Shown here piece by piece: positions 32,093 through 47,300 of a DNA stretch of 64,000 bases. The notes beneath the pieces were generated by a model. It made no database searches. It was not told where the DNA came from and saw only the letters and a program-made list of their open reading frames with translations. The DNA is from Ariolimax columbianus (lineage: Eukaryota > Mollusca > Gastropoda > Stylommatophora > Arionidae). Made by a program: the position numbers and the translations under genes. Position 1 is the first letter of the stretch; each line of letters begins with the position of its first letter. The DNA is taken from assembly GCA_036924085.1 (NCBI GenBank), contig JAVGWX010000005.1:78404047-78468046 (forward strand), in the 5' to 3' direction.

Positions 32093-32385
32093 TTATCTGT
32101 TAATTGTGTTCCAAAATGTGCGTACGGGGGGAGGGATTAATTTCTCAATAAATGAGATATCGATGTTAGCATTAATCTGAACACCAATTTTCTTCTTTGA
32201 GATTTGGGGCCTAACATTAAAGTTCAGATAACCCATTTTAAATGACAAGCTTCTCCCTGCTATGGCTGTGACAATGGAGGTTACAGTGCTACCAAATGAG
32301 AAGCTTTTATTCCCAGTATGTTGTGATCCGGACTTCTGTCCGCTCCTCTTTGGCCTGTGTGAACTCTGTGGCATTCCAGGCTTGC
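32093..32385 (-). CDS. Macro gene terminal exon (unrecognised C-terminal domain)
   Basis: The acceptor is CAAATGCAG and the exon enters in phase 1 (completing a Gly codon). It encodes KPGMPQSSHRPKRSGQKSGS, then STVTSIVTAIAGRSLSFKMG, ending FWNTINR and TAA. The basic, Ser-rich start looks disordered. The second half alternates hydrophobic residues and may be a small beta-rich fold. No family recognised. Confidence 0.8.
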
Positions 32386-35300
32386 CTGCATTTGTGTCAA
32401 ATAAAAGAAGATATTATTCAGAAAATATTTAAAGAAAAGTTCAACACAAAACCTGAATAATATTCATTTATTAGTATAAACATAGTGCAAAACAATCCCA
32501 GGTGTTTTTTTTACTGAATCAGATTTTTAAAGATATCAAAATACAAAATTGATATTTTACCAGAGCAGCAAAGCTGTTCACTCTTTTGCAACCAATGACA
32601 AATTTCCTTTGCATCATAGATCTAGGACATTCTTGTGGTTTTCATCATAGATCTAGGACATTCTTGAGGGTTTTCCTATCCTTTCACACCTTGTTAAGTT
32701 AAAGTTGAGTTTATTCATCCTCTTGGATATTCCATCCCATAGGATGCAATATCCATGCAATAGGAAGGTCGGACTCACATAACATTTTCAAAGCTCTTAC
32801 AAAGAATAATCTTTTCATGCATGTAGAACAAACTTTCCTTTCCAGAAGTATAACCTAGCTCAATCTGAATATTCTTATATATTACTTTCTAACTTTTCTA
32901 TCATCAAGCATTCTCATAGGCAACAAAGTTTGTATCCTCAGTGAACAGTGGTAGTTTCAAATTAAGAAATATAATAATTAGACAAATAAAGGGAACTCTG
33001 AAACTAGAATGCTGGGTACTGAACATACTATGTGACAAGGAAGGTTGTGATGTTGGGTACTGAACATACTATGTGACAAGGAAGGTTGTGATGTTGGGTA
33101 CTGAAAACACAATTGTGACAAGGAAGGTTGTCATGTGGGTACTGAACATACTATGTGACAAGGAAGGTTGTGATGGTGGGTACTGAACATACTATATGAC
33201 AAGGAAGGTTGTGATGTTGGGTACTGAACATACTATGTGACAAGGAAGGTGGTGATGTTGGGTACTGAACATACTATATGACAAGGAAGGTTGTGATGTT
33301 GGGTACTGAACATACTATGTGACAAGGAAGGTGGTGATGTTGGGTACTGAACATACTATGTGACAAGGAAGGTTGTGATGTTGGGTACTGAACATACTAT
33401 GTGACAAGGAAGGTGGTGATGTTGGGTACTGAACATACTATGTGACAAGGAAGGTGGTGATGTTGGGTACTGAACATACTATGTGACAAGGAAGGTTGTG
33501 ATGTTGGGTACTGAACATACTCTGTGACAAGGAAGGTTGTGATGTTGGGTACTGAACATACTATATGACAAGGAAGGTTGTGATGTTGGGTACTGAACAT
33601 ACTATGTGACAAGGAAGGTTGTGATGTTGGGTACTGAACATACTATGTGACAAGGAAGGTGGTGATGTTGGGTACTGAACATACTATGTGACAAGGAAGG
33701 TGGTGATGTTGGGTACTGAACATACTATGTGACAAGGAAGGTTGTGATGTTGGGTACTGAAAACACAATTGTGACAAGGAAGGTGGTGATGTTGGGTACT
33801 GAACATACTATGTGACAAGGAAGGTTGTGATGTTGGGTACTGAACATACTATGTGACAAGGAAGGTGGTGATGTTGGGTACTGAACATACTATGTGACAA
33901 GGAAGGTGGTGATGTTGGGTACTGAACATACTATGTGACAAGGAAGGTTGTGATGTTGGGTACTGAACATACTCTGTGACAAGGAAGGTTGTGATGTTGG
34001 GTACTGAACATACTATATGACAAGGAAGGTTGTGATGTTGGGTACTGAACATACTATGTGACAAGGAAGGTTGTGATGTTGGGTACTGAACATACTATGT
34101 GACAAGGAAGGTGGTGATGTTGGGTACTGAACATACTATGTGACAAGGAAGGTGGTGATGTTGGGTACTGAACATACTATGTGACAAGGAAGGTTGTGAT
34201 GTTGGGTACTGAACATACTCTGTGACAAGGAAGGTTGTGATGTTGGGTACTGAACATACTATATGACAAGGAAGGTTGTGATGTTGGGTACTGAACATAC
34301 TATGTGACAAGGAAGGTTGTGATGTTGGGTACTGAACATACTATGTGACAAGGAAGGTGGTGATGTTGGGTACTGAACATACTATGTGACAAGGAAGGTG
34401 GTGATGTTGGGTACTGAACATACTATGTGACAAGGAAGGTTGTGATGTTGGGTACTGAACATACTATGTGACAAGGAAGGTTGTGATGGTGGGTACTGAA
34501 CATACTATATGACAAGGAAGGTTGTGATGTTGGGTACTGAACATACTATGTGACAAGGAAGGTGGTGATGTTGGGTACTGAACATACTATATGACAAGGA
34601 AGGTTGTGATGTTGGGTACTGAACATACTATGTGACAAGGAAGGTGGTGATGTTGGGTACTGAACATACTATGTGACAAGGAAGGTTGTGATGTTGGGTA
34701 CTGAACATACTATGTGACAAGGAAGGTGGTGATGTTGGGTACTGAACATACTATGTGACAAGGAAGGTGGTGATGTTGGGTACTGAACATACTATGTGAC
34801 AAGGAAGGTTGTGATGTTGGGTACTGAACATACTCTGTGACAAGGAAGGTTGTGATGTTGGGTACTGAACATGTTATGTGACAAGGAAGGTTGTGATGTT
34901 GGGTACTGAACATGTTATGTGACAAGGAAAGTTGTGATGCTTGTTTCATTGATATGGTTACTATACTTCATCTTAGACATTCACCCTGGAAATGACACTG
35001 TGACGTAGTTTACGGTGAAACTGTGATATTAGCGGCTCAGCACATTCGGTTTCAGCATAGCATTTTTGGGACCAGGTTTACCTTCCCTCTGCAATCCATA
35101 TTCTCTTAACCAGTCTTCACGTGCAGCCTGTTTTCAGGGCCGCCACTTGTTGATGGAATAGGGTTTTTGATCAGCTGGGGTTCACTGACCCTGATGCAAG
35201 CAGTCAACTATGAGTTGCTGGCTGCTGTTAGCTCAGTCACCGTGCTGGCTGCTGTTAGCTCATTCACCGTGCTGGCTGCTGTTAGCTCATTCACAGTGCT

Positions 35301-38300
35301 GGATGCTGTTAGCTCATTCACCGTGCTGGATCTTCAACCTCAATTCTTGAGTGTTAGTTAGACAATAGGAGAGTTTGGATGTTGCCTGTTTCCAGAATGC
35401 ACTGTGTGGAGGTGCTTCAAGATATAAGTTATTGCCTAAATTATGAACTCACGCACAAACATTGCAAGTTCCTTAAGCAACTTAAGGACAGTGTTACAAA
35501 GTACATCAGATAATATTGGTATTATTGCCATGTCAAAGTTGTCTAAAGTGGACCTCATGGCTTTCTTTCTCGTCTTAATGGTTCATTCTGACAGACATTT
35601 CATAAATTTGAAATTGCTTCTCTACCGCTTATATTGCTGACACACACTTGTATTATCTGAGTGGTCTGCCGGGGTCTTTCTGTATGACAAGGACAAGAGT
35701 AGCACCACTGCCCCACAGAGAGCATGTCGTGCGAGGAGACTAACTCTGTGACATGGCATAATACCGGTCATGGTTAGGTGGTTTATTAAGAGCAGCATAG
35801 TTGGCGCCTAACAGGCTGTGGGTCTACTTTGTTCTAGTGTTTGAGTATATTAAGATGGACTACATCGATTAACCACCCACCGCAACACTTGTCCTAACGC
35901 AGCGGAGTAATAAGCTGCTCAAGCCTAACCCGCTAAGCAGGAAATCCTCCTCCCGGCTAAATCCAACTCAGGCAAGAGCGTGGACCTGCACAGGGGCATC
36001 TGCCCCTGTAGAAGTGCAGGTCGACTAAGACCCTTGTATATTTATTAAGTATATAATGTGAGTAAATTATAGCACATAATAATACCAATTATATAAAGTA
36101 CAAAAAGAAACAAATTTAGACATTATTTCTACTTTTGTTAATTCAGAAAAGACCAAAATAATATTTTTATGAACCTAAAAGAATGCACTTTACCATGTAT
36201 TGGTTTACCACTGCCAACAGAATCAGACTTGAATGAGAGTCCAGATACCAAATCACTTTTAGGATCTATATCAGTAGCTGTCTGTGTGTCTACCTTCAAG
36301 TCTGTTGTCCCCTTGACACACATGAGCAGGAACATCTGAAAGAAAAGTGTAAATATGATACTTTAGCTCATTCTTTGACTGACATTGGAACATCAGGATT
36401 TAAAAATGTGTGGGTTTCAATACAAAGCCTGTATGATTATATTGTTAGGTTTCTTCTTGAGAGTGTCTCATTATACATTATCACTTTCTCTCCATAACCA
36501 TTTGCAGTTCGAATTATCTGAAAGTGCCCATTCAAAAACTTCAGCTACAGTCTTGAACATTCTGAAGTGCTGCTAACTCCTATGTTATGCAATTTTGCAT
36601 AGCAATATCATTTTTTTTCTTACACAGACTGTAACTATGTAGGGACTTGCAAAATATGCATAGCTTTAATTTAATGAAGAGTTCTTGACAATCCACCAGT
36701 ATTGACTTTTGGGGGAAATTGTTTAAAGTTGTGGTGTTCCTAGTGGTGGAATTTGGACTTCAAGAACCAAGAGAAGATTTATTATTTTACCAGACCAGTG
36801 ATCATAATTAGATGTGAATATTCAATACAAGACTGTGACCGCGAAACATATGAAAGTGAAAGTAGTAATGCTATTAATGGGAAAATGCAACAATATTAAC
36901 TCACATGGTGTGGCAAATGAATACAAAATAAATAGTAATTTTCCACTCTACAGAATTGTTTTTGAATTTTTTTTTTGCGTTCGCCTTATTTATCTATTCC
37001 CCAAGGCGTGTGTGCGTTACACTGTGGTTTTTATTTTGCGCCTGTCGGCCCAGTGCATCCGACTTCAGCATGCATTTTATGTAAGGGTCTGCTTCCTCCT
37101 GCATTTTCTAAGGGTTTGCTTCCCCGGGGTAACGGCCGGTGCTGTGATGGGGATCGAACCCAGCACCTTCTGGTTGTGAGCCGTGCCACTTAACCACTAG
37201 GCCACGCCGTCCCCCACTCTACAGAAATGACATTTAATGTATTATACTAACACATATTTTTGTTCTGAGTACTTCATGTGGTAGATAATTGAATTCTGTG
37301 TCTTTAGATCTATTAATTATATTTTTGAGCTCATATGTTTAATATTATTTTATTTGGAGAAAAAAAACTATTAACATACAAATCTGTTGATCTTGCATTA
37401 GATTTTAACCCCTTGAATCATGGCCACCTCAAAAGAAGGCGCAAGACTACCACAAACAGATACTAGTATGACGTACGAAGAGTCAAAACGGCTTATTAAA
37501 GTCAGATACATGACCAAATGGGAAACCGATCATACTGGTTACACCAAAAACGATGCATATTACCAGCTGAACAGAAGAGAGCAGGTCGTTGTCTTCAGAC
37601 TTCGCACTGGCCACAATAGACTGAGGTACCACCTATTCAACAAATTGAAGATAGGTGGAACCGACGAATGCCCGTGTGGTACCGGGAAAATGACCGCTGA
37701 ACATTTGCTGCAGAACTGCCCGACATACGAGGATCAGAGAGAGCAGATGTGGTCATCACCAGTGGAACCACAAGACAAGCTCTATGGCAGTGTCGACAGC
37801 CTCAGGATGACCGCCGCTTTTTTTGAAAAAATAATGGTTACTGTCTGACTGCGTACGAAGAAGAAGAAAGAATCATGGCCACCTGATCCATACAATTCCA
37901 TTCCACTGTGCTCCTGAGAAAATGTGCACCAGGTAGACATTTGAGAAAAGCTATTTACTATGACAAAACTATGCGCTCTAATTTAATTATTCTATCTCAA
38001 ATTGATACTTGTTATGCCAGTCACCTGTGGAATATATTTATTGAAGGCCACCCTGTATTAAATTACATGATACAATACTTAGGACATCCCGCCACCTTCT
38101 CCCCAGCTTGATTATAATCCGTGTCGCCATTCAAATAATCACTCGTCCTTTTCAGAATAATCACCATCTAAATTCAATTTGTCGTCCTCCAAAATCCTTG
38201 TGAATTCTTTCAATCACTTGTTCTGTTGTTAGCCTTTTAGAACAACAATTTCACAAATTTTCAAAACTACTTTCCATTACAAAAATATCATGAAAATTGC

Positions 38301-41300
38301 TAAGTTTGTGAGTGCTGCGATATTTGTTATATCCAGAAATGTGTGTACTGTGTAGATGTCATGATATTATGGCAGAAATCCAAGTTGTACTGCTCAAAAT
38401 ATACCTTAAAATAATGGTCTACCTGTCACATCGAATCATGGATGGCTTGAAAAATTAAGTATTTACACACACACACACACATACATTCCGGTTCATGGAC
38501 TCAAGGAGACAAGACAAATGTAATAAATTTGACCCGACTACAAAGGGTTAAGAAAAAAGGACAAGGCTCTTGGTGGTAACATGTTTCTTTACAGCGGAGT
38601 TCCCACAATCGACAGAGCCAAAGAGGAGCAGGCTGTATTGTGGGCTAGAAATCAATAGGATAACACCTAAAGATGGAAATTCATATCTGAACATATTATT
38701 CTGCTGCACCTCAAAGAAGAAGACAAGATAGTCAATATCATCATTGTTTATGCACCAAATGAGGGGGGGGGGGGGGGTATAGCAGATGTCAAAGAATAAT
38801 TTTTAGAGTTTCTAGAAAAGACAGTGGACGATTGTCATAGTGAAATTATCCTTCTTGGAGATTTCAATGCTAGAGTGGCGAATAATCATTCTAAATGGAT
38901 TTAGAGATATGGTGCAGATGTTCTGAATGACAATGGAAGTCTACTACTGAGAATCTTCAGTGAACAAAACCTAGTCATCACAAATACAAAATTCCCTTAC
39001 AAGTGCATACACATGATGTGAAGCATCAAGTAATGAGAAATTTATTATACCATCATGAAGAAATATTCATTTAAATATGTGAGAGATGCCAGAGCGGCCT
39101 ATAGAGGACCAGGAATCAGAAGTGACCTCATCAAAACAACATCCACAATTAAGTAGGAAACCAAACAACCAGAGAAGGAGAAATAAGAATTTAGGCCTAC
39201 AAGTTAAGAAAGTCAGAAGTTACCACATACAAGGGATTTATATCGACAGTAGCTGGAAGTACGGAGGAACCACCCGAGGAGCTAGAAGATCTTTGATCAA
39301 AATTCAACACTATCCTTAAGGCAGATGCAAAAGCAGCCTGTGGTGAAGTCAGAACCAAGAAGGATATAACGATGACCTGGTGGACAGGAGATGTCAAAAT
39401 AATAATAATAGAAAAGTAGAATGCATGAAAACATTACTTGGAAGCCAAGAATATGGCAAGAAGAACATATAAATACAAAGAATATGTAGAACTCATAATG
39501 GAGCCAAAAACAAAGTGTTAACAGCAAAACAAAAAATCTTGGATGGACTTTGGAGAAAGCATAGAAAAGAATGCCAGAGAAAACCAGAAGCTGTTGTAGA
39601 GGGCCTTAAAGAACACAGGAAATGAAAAACAGTTCCCTCTAAAATTTATAAAAGACAAACAAGGGCATTTGCTTACCAACCCAAGGGAGACAATGGATAA
39701 ATGGACAAACTATTTCTTAGAGCTCCTATGTGCAAAGGAAGACCAGGTTCAAGATACGTCGGACTCTAATACATAGAAGGGAAACAATGACAGGGAAAAC
39801 AACACAACAGAGGACAAAAAAGTACTCAGTGGAGTACTGAATGATGAGACCAGTACATATATTAGAGCTGGTGTTTGCTGATGATGTGACCCTGATCACC
39901 AAATCAGAGGCACATCTTTAGACAAACCTTCAAATTAGAAAGAGGAGCTGGAGAAGACAGGGATGACCATTAGCAGTTTAAAATCAAAATCCATGGTGGT
40001 CTCAAGAGTACAGAAATCACATTATGCTGAGAGAACAATCTCTGGAACAGGTCAAGAAATTCTAAAACTTTGGAGCTGTCATAGACCACAAAGGAAATAT
40101 CAAAGAACTGAATACTCAAAACGCAGCAACCTTTTCATGGCATAAAGAAGGATTTGTAAGCAAAAGAGAATTAAGTAAGAAAACTCAAATGGATGTATAC
40201 TGCCTCACCTATGTACCAGTTTTGACTTATGGATGTGAGTCATGGACAATGAAAACCACACAGAAAAGTCAACTTGAAGCCTTAGAAATGATCTACCTAA
40301 GGAAGGTGGTCAAAAATAACAAGAGACAATGTCCCCAATCAGACAAGATCTAAAAACCCAGCCAAAAATAGACTAGAGCAGAGGAATCACAACTTCTGTG
40401 ATTTGACCATGTCTGCAGAATGAAAGAAGATCAGATTCCACGGCAGCCATGGGATGTAAAGATTTAGGATCCAGACCACGAGAATGAATCAAAGTCTGTT
40501 ATCATGACAACATAATAAGACAATCTACAAGAGTCCAAGGACTAGACTGGAACCAAGCCAAGAGATAGAAAACAGAATAGTCAAAGGTTCTTTTTGTCAA
40601 ATCTATACACTCCAGGATAGAAGAGGAGTGACTAAGTAAATTGACAGCATGTGTTCCAGTATTTACTTCTCTTTGCGAAGAGAGCACTAGTTACCAAAGG
40701 ATTTGAAGGGTGGGAACATTAACATGTATATAAATAAAAAAGGATGTAATTTAAATGATAAAAACAAGTTAAATTAGTAGCCTATTGGATGTAGTTTCCA
40801 AAATGCACTTTACTCAAGATGTCAAGTTTCATAATTATTCATCAATTGAAGGGGAGGGCCTTCTACCTTAATCAGGATTGCAGATAATGTTGCAAGACCA
40901 TTCACTGATTATAAAAACTGAGTGATGCTACAGAGTGGCTTTGCTGCAAGTGTTTGCAGTATGTCATTATGTCATCATCTTACTCAAATTCTGCCATGCC
41001 ATATGAACTGCTAAGGCAATACTGAAGATGGCCCACAATCAATTACTAACACAACTCAAGCAATCTACCAAAAGATTACAAGTTTTTACCTTTATCAATT
41101 CCTCTTCCTTCTCCAACAAAACAATGTAGACAACATCTAGTGGGGTACTTGGGTACTGGTAGTTATGCATGGCAACTGCTTCTATCAGATACATAGCTAC
41201 TTTTTCAGGCGGGTAATTCTGACCAATGCCTAGAGCAGGAAATGCTATGCTCTTATAATTTTTAACAGCTGCTAGCTCAAGACATTCCAGAATGCTCTGC

Positions 41301-44300
41301 TGTAGAATCTAAAAGGAAACATATGAGGACTCATCAGTAAATGGGTCATAAATGACTAATTTTAAAAAAACTAAAGAAGATATGAACTTGAAAATCATTG
41401 ATTATTGTAACATTAGTCTTAGTCTACTTCTACAGGGGCAGATGCCCCTGTGCAAGCCCCAGCTGGATGTAACCGGGAGGAGAATTTCCTGCTTAGGGAT
41501 CTAATTTCAAGCATCTTATTACTCTGCTGCGTTAGGATAAAAGACTCAAACACTAGAGTAAAGTAGACCCGCAGTCTGTTAGGTGCCATCTATGCTGCTC
41601 TTAACAAATGACTTAATTTCCACCAACATTAATACACTTATCCCATCGTTTTATCCATGCATTTTATGTTCAACCTCATTGTCTTTGTGAAACATCTCCG
41701 ACCAAGATGGGTTTGAACCACACAGGTGGAACGCTCAGGGTTAAGTTGAGCTGTAATGTGGATGTTCAAGAAGTTGCCGCCCTAGTTGGCCAATTTAATT
41801 TCCTGAGTTAATTAAGCTGCACATGGTTTGTCATTGTCATGATGGAACAGTACTACTCTATCAGTAGGTCTGGATATTTTCTTCTAATTACATCTCAAAG
41901 AATCAACAGCACTTCACATGAAGCATTTCCTCATGAATATCCTTTGCAGAAAGTCCTACCTTCCTCCTCCCAACCCAAAAAATTGCACAACAATAGCTGT
42001 TCTTTGATGCACACTGTCAGCATGGACACCATTTTGTATCTGAGCTGCGCACATGCATGCGACACCTAGCATCTGATACCTAAAGTAATCATCAAGTTGG
42101 ATTTTGCTGCCATTTAATGACACCCTTAGAAACCTCCAATTACAATTTCCAGGCTCTCCCTTATCAGTTTTTCGTGACCTACTTACTGGGTTACCCTCAT
42201 ATTTTTAGATCATCATCAATGCACACTTATTCAAGAAAGCTTCACAAATGTGTTCCACTGTTACATTAAGTTTGTTTAAAGTTATACGTATCCTTGAAGG
42301 TGTACATAACATATGTGCTTGATTAAGGGATAACAATATTTATAAGTCATCATATTTAAGACTTTAATCGAGGTGGATGAATGAATCCATGATGGATATA
42401 AAATGACAGACTATCACCAAGTTATCAGCACCCTCGGCATGGAACGCAAAACAGTTGTTTAGCATAAAAGCAGACCTTGCAGTTAAACAGGTCATAAATG
42501 ATAACTAACACTAATGACACAGTGAGCCAAGGAAGCACAGTAGTTAGTGCACTGGCTTCACAGCTGAGTGATCTAGGTTTGGCCTAACAAATTGGGTGCC
42601 AGAATTATCTGGGAATTAAAGGGGACCAGCATGATGCTGACCACATCAACTCTAGTATGCCATTGGTAAAGATAATATGGACATTAATTATGGATAGGTG
42701 GAATAATAGCTGTCCATCGTTGTCGATGAGGACCACCGACATTATCCTTGTCACAGATTTCCCTGTTGGGTGTGGGTGCGCATGTGGCTGAACAGGCCAA
42801 TGCGGGCACGAACACATCTGCTACATAACGGGCACACGAGGTTTGTAGAAGGTGATGGTGTTCCCGCTGTTCGGGATTTCCGGGTCTCGCGCCTACTCTT
42901 GGCTTTCACAACACGTTCGTCTTTGCCGGTAGCTACACCCGTTTTGACTGCGCTTCTCCAGTCAGATCTGTTTTGCGCAAGACATTCCCAGGTGTCGATA
43001 TCTATCTGGCAACTTTTCAGTGAGTCCTTTAGATCGTCTTTAAAACGTTTCTTTGAGCGCCCTCTCTCGCGCCAACCCTCTCTCTGCTCGCCGTAGAGAT
43101 GCTTCTTTGGGAGCTGCTCGTCTGACATACGGACGAGGTGTCCAGCCCATCCTAGTCGTGCTTTTTCTAGCAGTGCATGGATGCTGGGCATGTTAGCCCT
43201 CGAGAGAATCTCGATGTCAGTGACATGATCTTGCCATCAGATGTGGAATATTCGCCTTAGGCAACCTGTGTGGAAGTAGTTTAACCTCCTTGCATGTCCA
43301 GAGTATACAGTCCAGCTTTCGCAAGCCTTTTCTATTCTGCTTGCCACCTCATCGTCTAGGCTGACAGATCTCATATGCCAGGTGAGTGTAATAAGTTGAA
43401 ATTCACTTGTCTGCTTCATTGGAGTGTTTATTATTTGCAGACAATAGCAAAGGCTTGCGAAAGCTGGACTGTATACTCTGGACATGCAAGGAGGTTAAAC
43501 TACTTCCACACAGGTTGCCTAAGGCAAATATTCCAAGTGTTTGACAATCTGGGTACATTTTATCATAAATAACAAATTATTTTACAATCAGTTGGTACAA
43601 TATACAATTTGATGTCACTATCTGTACCTGTGCATATTCTTTTCAGATTGACTATTCTACAGGCACACAAAGAGATAAGATATACTCTCCATCCACAAAT
43701 GGTTTCCTTAATTTCAAAATGTTTTCACTGTGTAGTTCATAACAATAACTACACATATTCTAAATTGACTTACTTACTTACTTAGTCGCTCCTCTTCTAC
43801 CGTGAGGTGTAGAGGTTTGCCAAAGAGAACGCCACCCTGCTCTATCCGCCGTCTTTTTCCTGGCCTCTTTCCAATCCAGCCCTCTATCACTTAGGGACTG
43901 TCGTATGTTGTCTTCCCAACGTACTTTGGGACGTCCTCTGGGTCTGCGTCCTTCACTTTTGATCTCTCATGATCGCTTTGGTATCCGATCTTCTTCCATT
44001 CTACAAGTGTGCTTAATTCACAAATTCATGCAATATATAGTATTTTATTTATTTGTGTTCAGTTTTAAAACATAATATTGTGCCAGATTGTTTTGTAAGG
44101 AGTCACAAGCACAATGCCTCTGAAATTCATGTAATTTTATTTGCATGAGCTGATAATAAATTTAGTAATTATTTATTGTTTCTAGCTTGTTATTGCCAGG
44201 TATACTTGTGTGACAAATAGTCATGATAAGAGCTTGGCTGTAAAATGACTCCTTCTAACGGCATATCAAATCCTTGTATCTTACTTGCCTATTTTCACTT

Positions 44301-47300
44301 TATCTCTAAATCATTTCCATGGTATTTACCTCTTCATTTCCAGGTTCGTAACTGCGAAGACAGACAAACATCAGCTCATTAAAGTTTGTTAATTTTCCAG
44401 GTGACAGCACTTCAACCTGACCAATCTTAAAGTCCTTCTCAGGTTGCTTCTGTGAATATTTAACATTAATATTAATGACCTAAGACTATAGTTGTCAAGA
44501 AGAGAAAATAAATGGTCAAACAATTTGAAATAAATGCTTACATTCTTACAAACAGCACATAAATGACAATTGAGAATCATCAAATGTATTGTCATTCACA
44601 TCTTTCCTTATCTGATGTTACAGTACAAGCATGGGAGCATGGCAGCTGGGCCTATTCTTGTAGGAAGTCTGCATCAAAACATTATGTTCCTTGAAGTGAT
44701 AGGCTCTTCCTGTAGCATTTTGTTCTACATGATGAGGTTATCAGTCATATGTACAACCCTTCTAAAATTGTCTACAGTTCAGGTGCCATCTCCACATCGA
44801 AGGTCGGCTGAATAGTCCAGGTGTTATCTTCACATTGAAGGTCGGCAGAAAATTTCAGGTGTCATCTCCACATCAGAGGTCAGCTGATCACTTTAGTTCT
44901 TAGTTTATCGTCCATCTTGATAGGACTAGACGCAGATCTCACGTTACTTGAGACGAGGTGACACTTGAAGTTTGTGAGATTTTAAACCCCACTGTGCCTC
45001 ACTATCAATCATTCGTTCCTTAAGAGGCCAGCCCCTTTCCTTTCAGCTATAGCAACCCCCATGCTATTATCATTTTAATATAAAATGACTACAACTTACT
45101 ATTATTTTAACTTTTTAAAACCATATTTAACAATAATAATTATGTATGATAATTATAAGAGGGTAAAGTTATCAGTAACGACTAATGTGAATCTGTCAAG
45201 AAGAACCATGTGATTAATGAGAGAAAATAAGATGGATAATATAACCCAAAGAATACCCCTACAGGTAAAACAACGTCTTAGGCTGGAATCAACAGGCAAG
45301 GAAAAGAGTAATTCTGGAGAGAACTTCCAGGAATGTGGTATAAGAGGGAGGTCATGCACGGAGCTGAGGATGACAGTCAAAAATAGAAATAGATGAAAAA
45401 CAACAGTTACAATTCTATTTTACATTCAAAAATGAGAATGGTGGATGATAATGATATCTGTGAACTGTATATACTTGATACACACACACAACTATGTACG
45501 CACATACGCACACATACTAATCTGACCGTATATATTTCATCCTGAATGGTTTTCCCCCCATAGCGAAGTATGTGCCTAGCGAGGGGGCCTAAGCTCATGT
45601 CCTTGGTACGGTGAATGGAGCTGACACAGACATTAGCCTGAAAAAGCATATACAAATAAATACAAACACAATCTAATAACACTACAAGCAAAAGTATACC
45701 TAGTGGACCATGGCAATTAAAGAAATATTATTTTCAGGAAAAACTATACAATGGAAAAGATTAGAAAAGTTCACTTATATGTTCTTACTTCTAGAAACTG
45801 TGTAATTAGTTTCCTTTTTTTTTTTTTGCAACAGTCTGGCTAGGTGTAGTTTATACTTGCAACATGTGTAATCTGTTAATAAGGAAAACAAATCTGGCTT
45901 AAATGTTTTAAAAATTCAAAAGCATGTAATAATTTTAATTTAAAATAATTTTTTATTACTTTAAAATGTTAAGCAATTTGATGATAAAGAGTATTTCTTG
46001 CATCAACAATTTTCACAAAATATAATTGCAATTGGTGCTGCTTTCAAACTAGTATTGCATTTTTAAATACATATTAACTAATAAATTCTCATAAATCCAG
46101 AAAATAATTAGAGATTTCAAATTTGCCACATAATCTGTTAGTTCAGCCCTGTTAGTACAGAGGACATAGATCTAATGATAGAAAGTCATGTTATTTTCAG
46201 GCCAAGCAATGTTTATGTCATGACCTTCGTTAGTCTGGCTGTTAGCATTAACTAGTGTCACACTGATTACGGGCTATGTATGTCCGAACTAAATTGTAAC
46301 TCCTGTAAAGCAGAAAACTCCCCGTGACAATGGCAGAATGACAACAATATTTTTATAAAAGTTGATTTGGGTTAAACAATCTGAGATTTTCTTCATTCAT
46401 ACAAATACATGAGTCTGGCCTGTGTGTACACAGTTTGTGACTGCCGTTAGATATTACAACTACAGAAAACAACATTTTTTATGAAACAAATATTCAGTTT
46501 TATAGTCTAAGAATTAAAATTTACTGCTCACCTGTATAGATACAATGTCACTAAACCGGAGCTCCACGCGTACAGGACACATGTTAATGAGGATATTAAT
46601 TAGGACTGTATTTAAATCTGAAACATGGAGTGAAAGATATAACTGAGATATGAATATCAACTGACTGGTCATGGGTAACGTAGCCAGTAGTAGTAGACTG
46701 GTCATGGGTAACGTAGCCAGTAATAGTAGACTGGTCATGAGTAACGTAGCCAGTGGTAGACAGATATGAATATCAATTGACTGGTCATGGGTAACGTAGC
46801 CAGTAGTTGTAGATGACTGAGATATGAATATCAACTGACTGGTCATGGGTAACGTAGCCAGAAGTAGTAGATGACTGAGATATGAAAATCAACTGACTGG
46901 TCATGGGTAACATAGCCAGTAGTAGTAGTAGCAGCCGCCTTCAGTCATGACTATAAGATATATACTTTACTTTTTCTTAGCGCCATTTTTTCCATTTCTC
47001 TGTGTTGCAAGAGCTTCTCTTCACAAAGCGTGAGATGGCTCTTCAGGGTACATCTCCACTTGGATTGTTCTGCAGCTTCATTTGCTCTGGATATCTTTGA
47101 ACCTCATCTATGGTCGACTGACTGTTCTCATTCCATCCGTCCGACAACTGTCCATTTAGGATATTTTTGGGAATGCAACCATCTTCCATTCAACAAATAT
47201 GACCAAGCTATTGTGGTCTTCGCTGCATAAGGAGAGTGTACATGCTTGGAAGACTGGTGCGAGAACGAACCTCTGCATTTGTCACTCTGTCCGTCCATGT

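Noticed and set aside
33008..34940. CRISPR-like regularly spaced repeats
   Set aside because: Units are head-to-tail without unique spacers and the DNA is eukaryotic. This is satellite DNA.
33397..34949. Repeated 71-79 residue ORFs on the minus strand
   Set aside because: They come from the 41-bp satellite (period of three units). They have no independent start, splice or codon signal.
42755..43191. Zinc-finger host gene
   Set aside because: The C2H2 finger follows LINE reverse-transcriptase C-terminal motifs and belongs to LINE-I.
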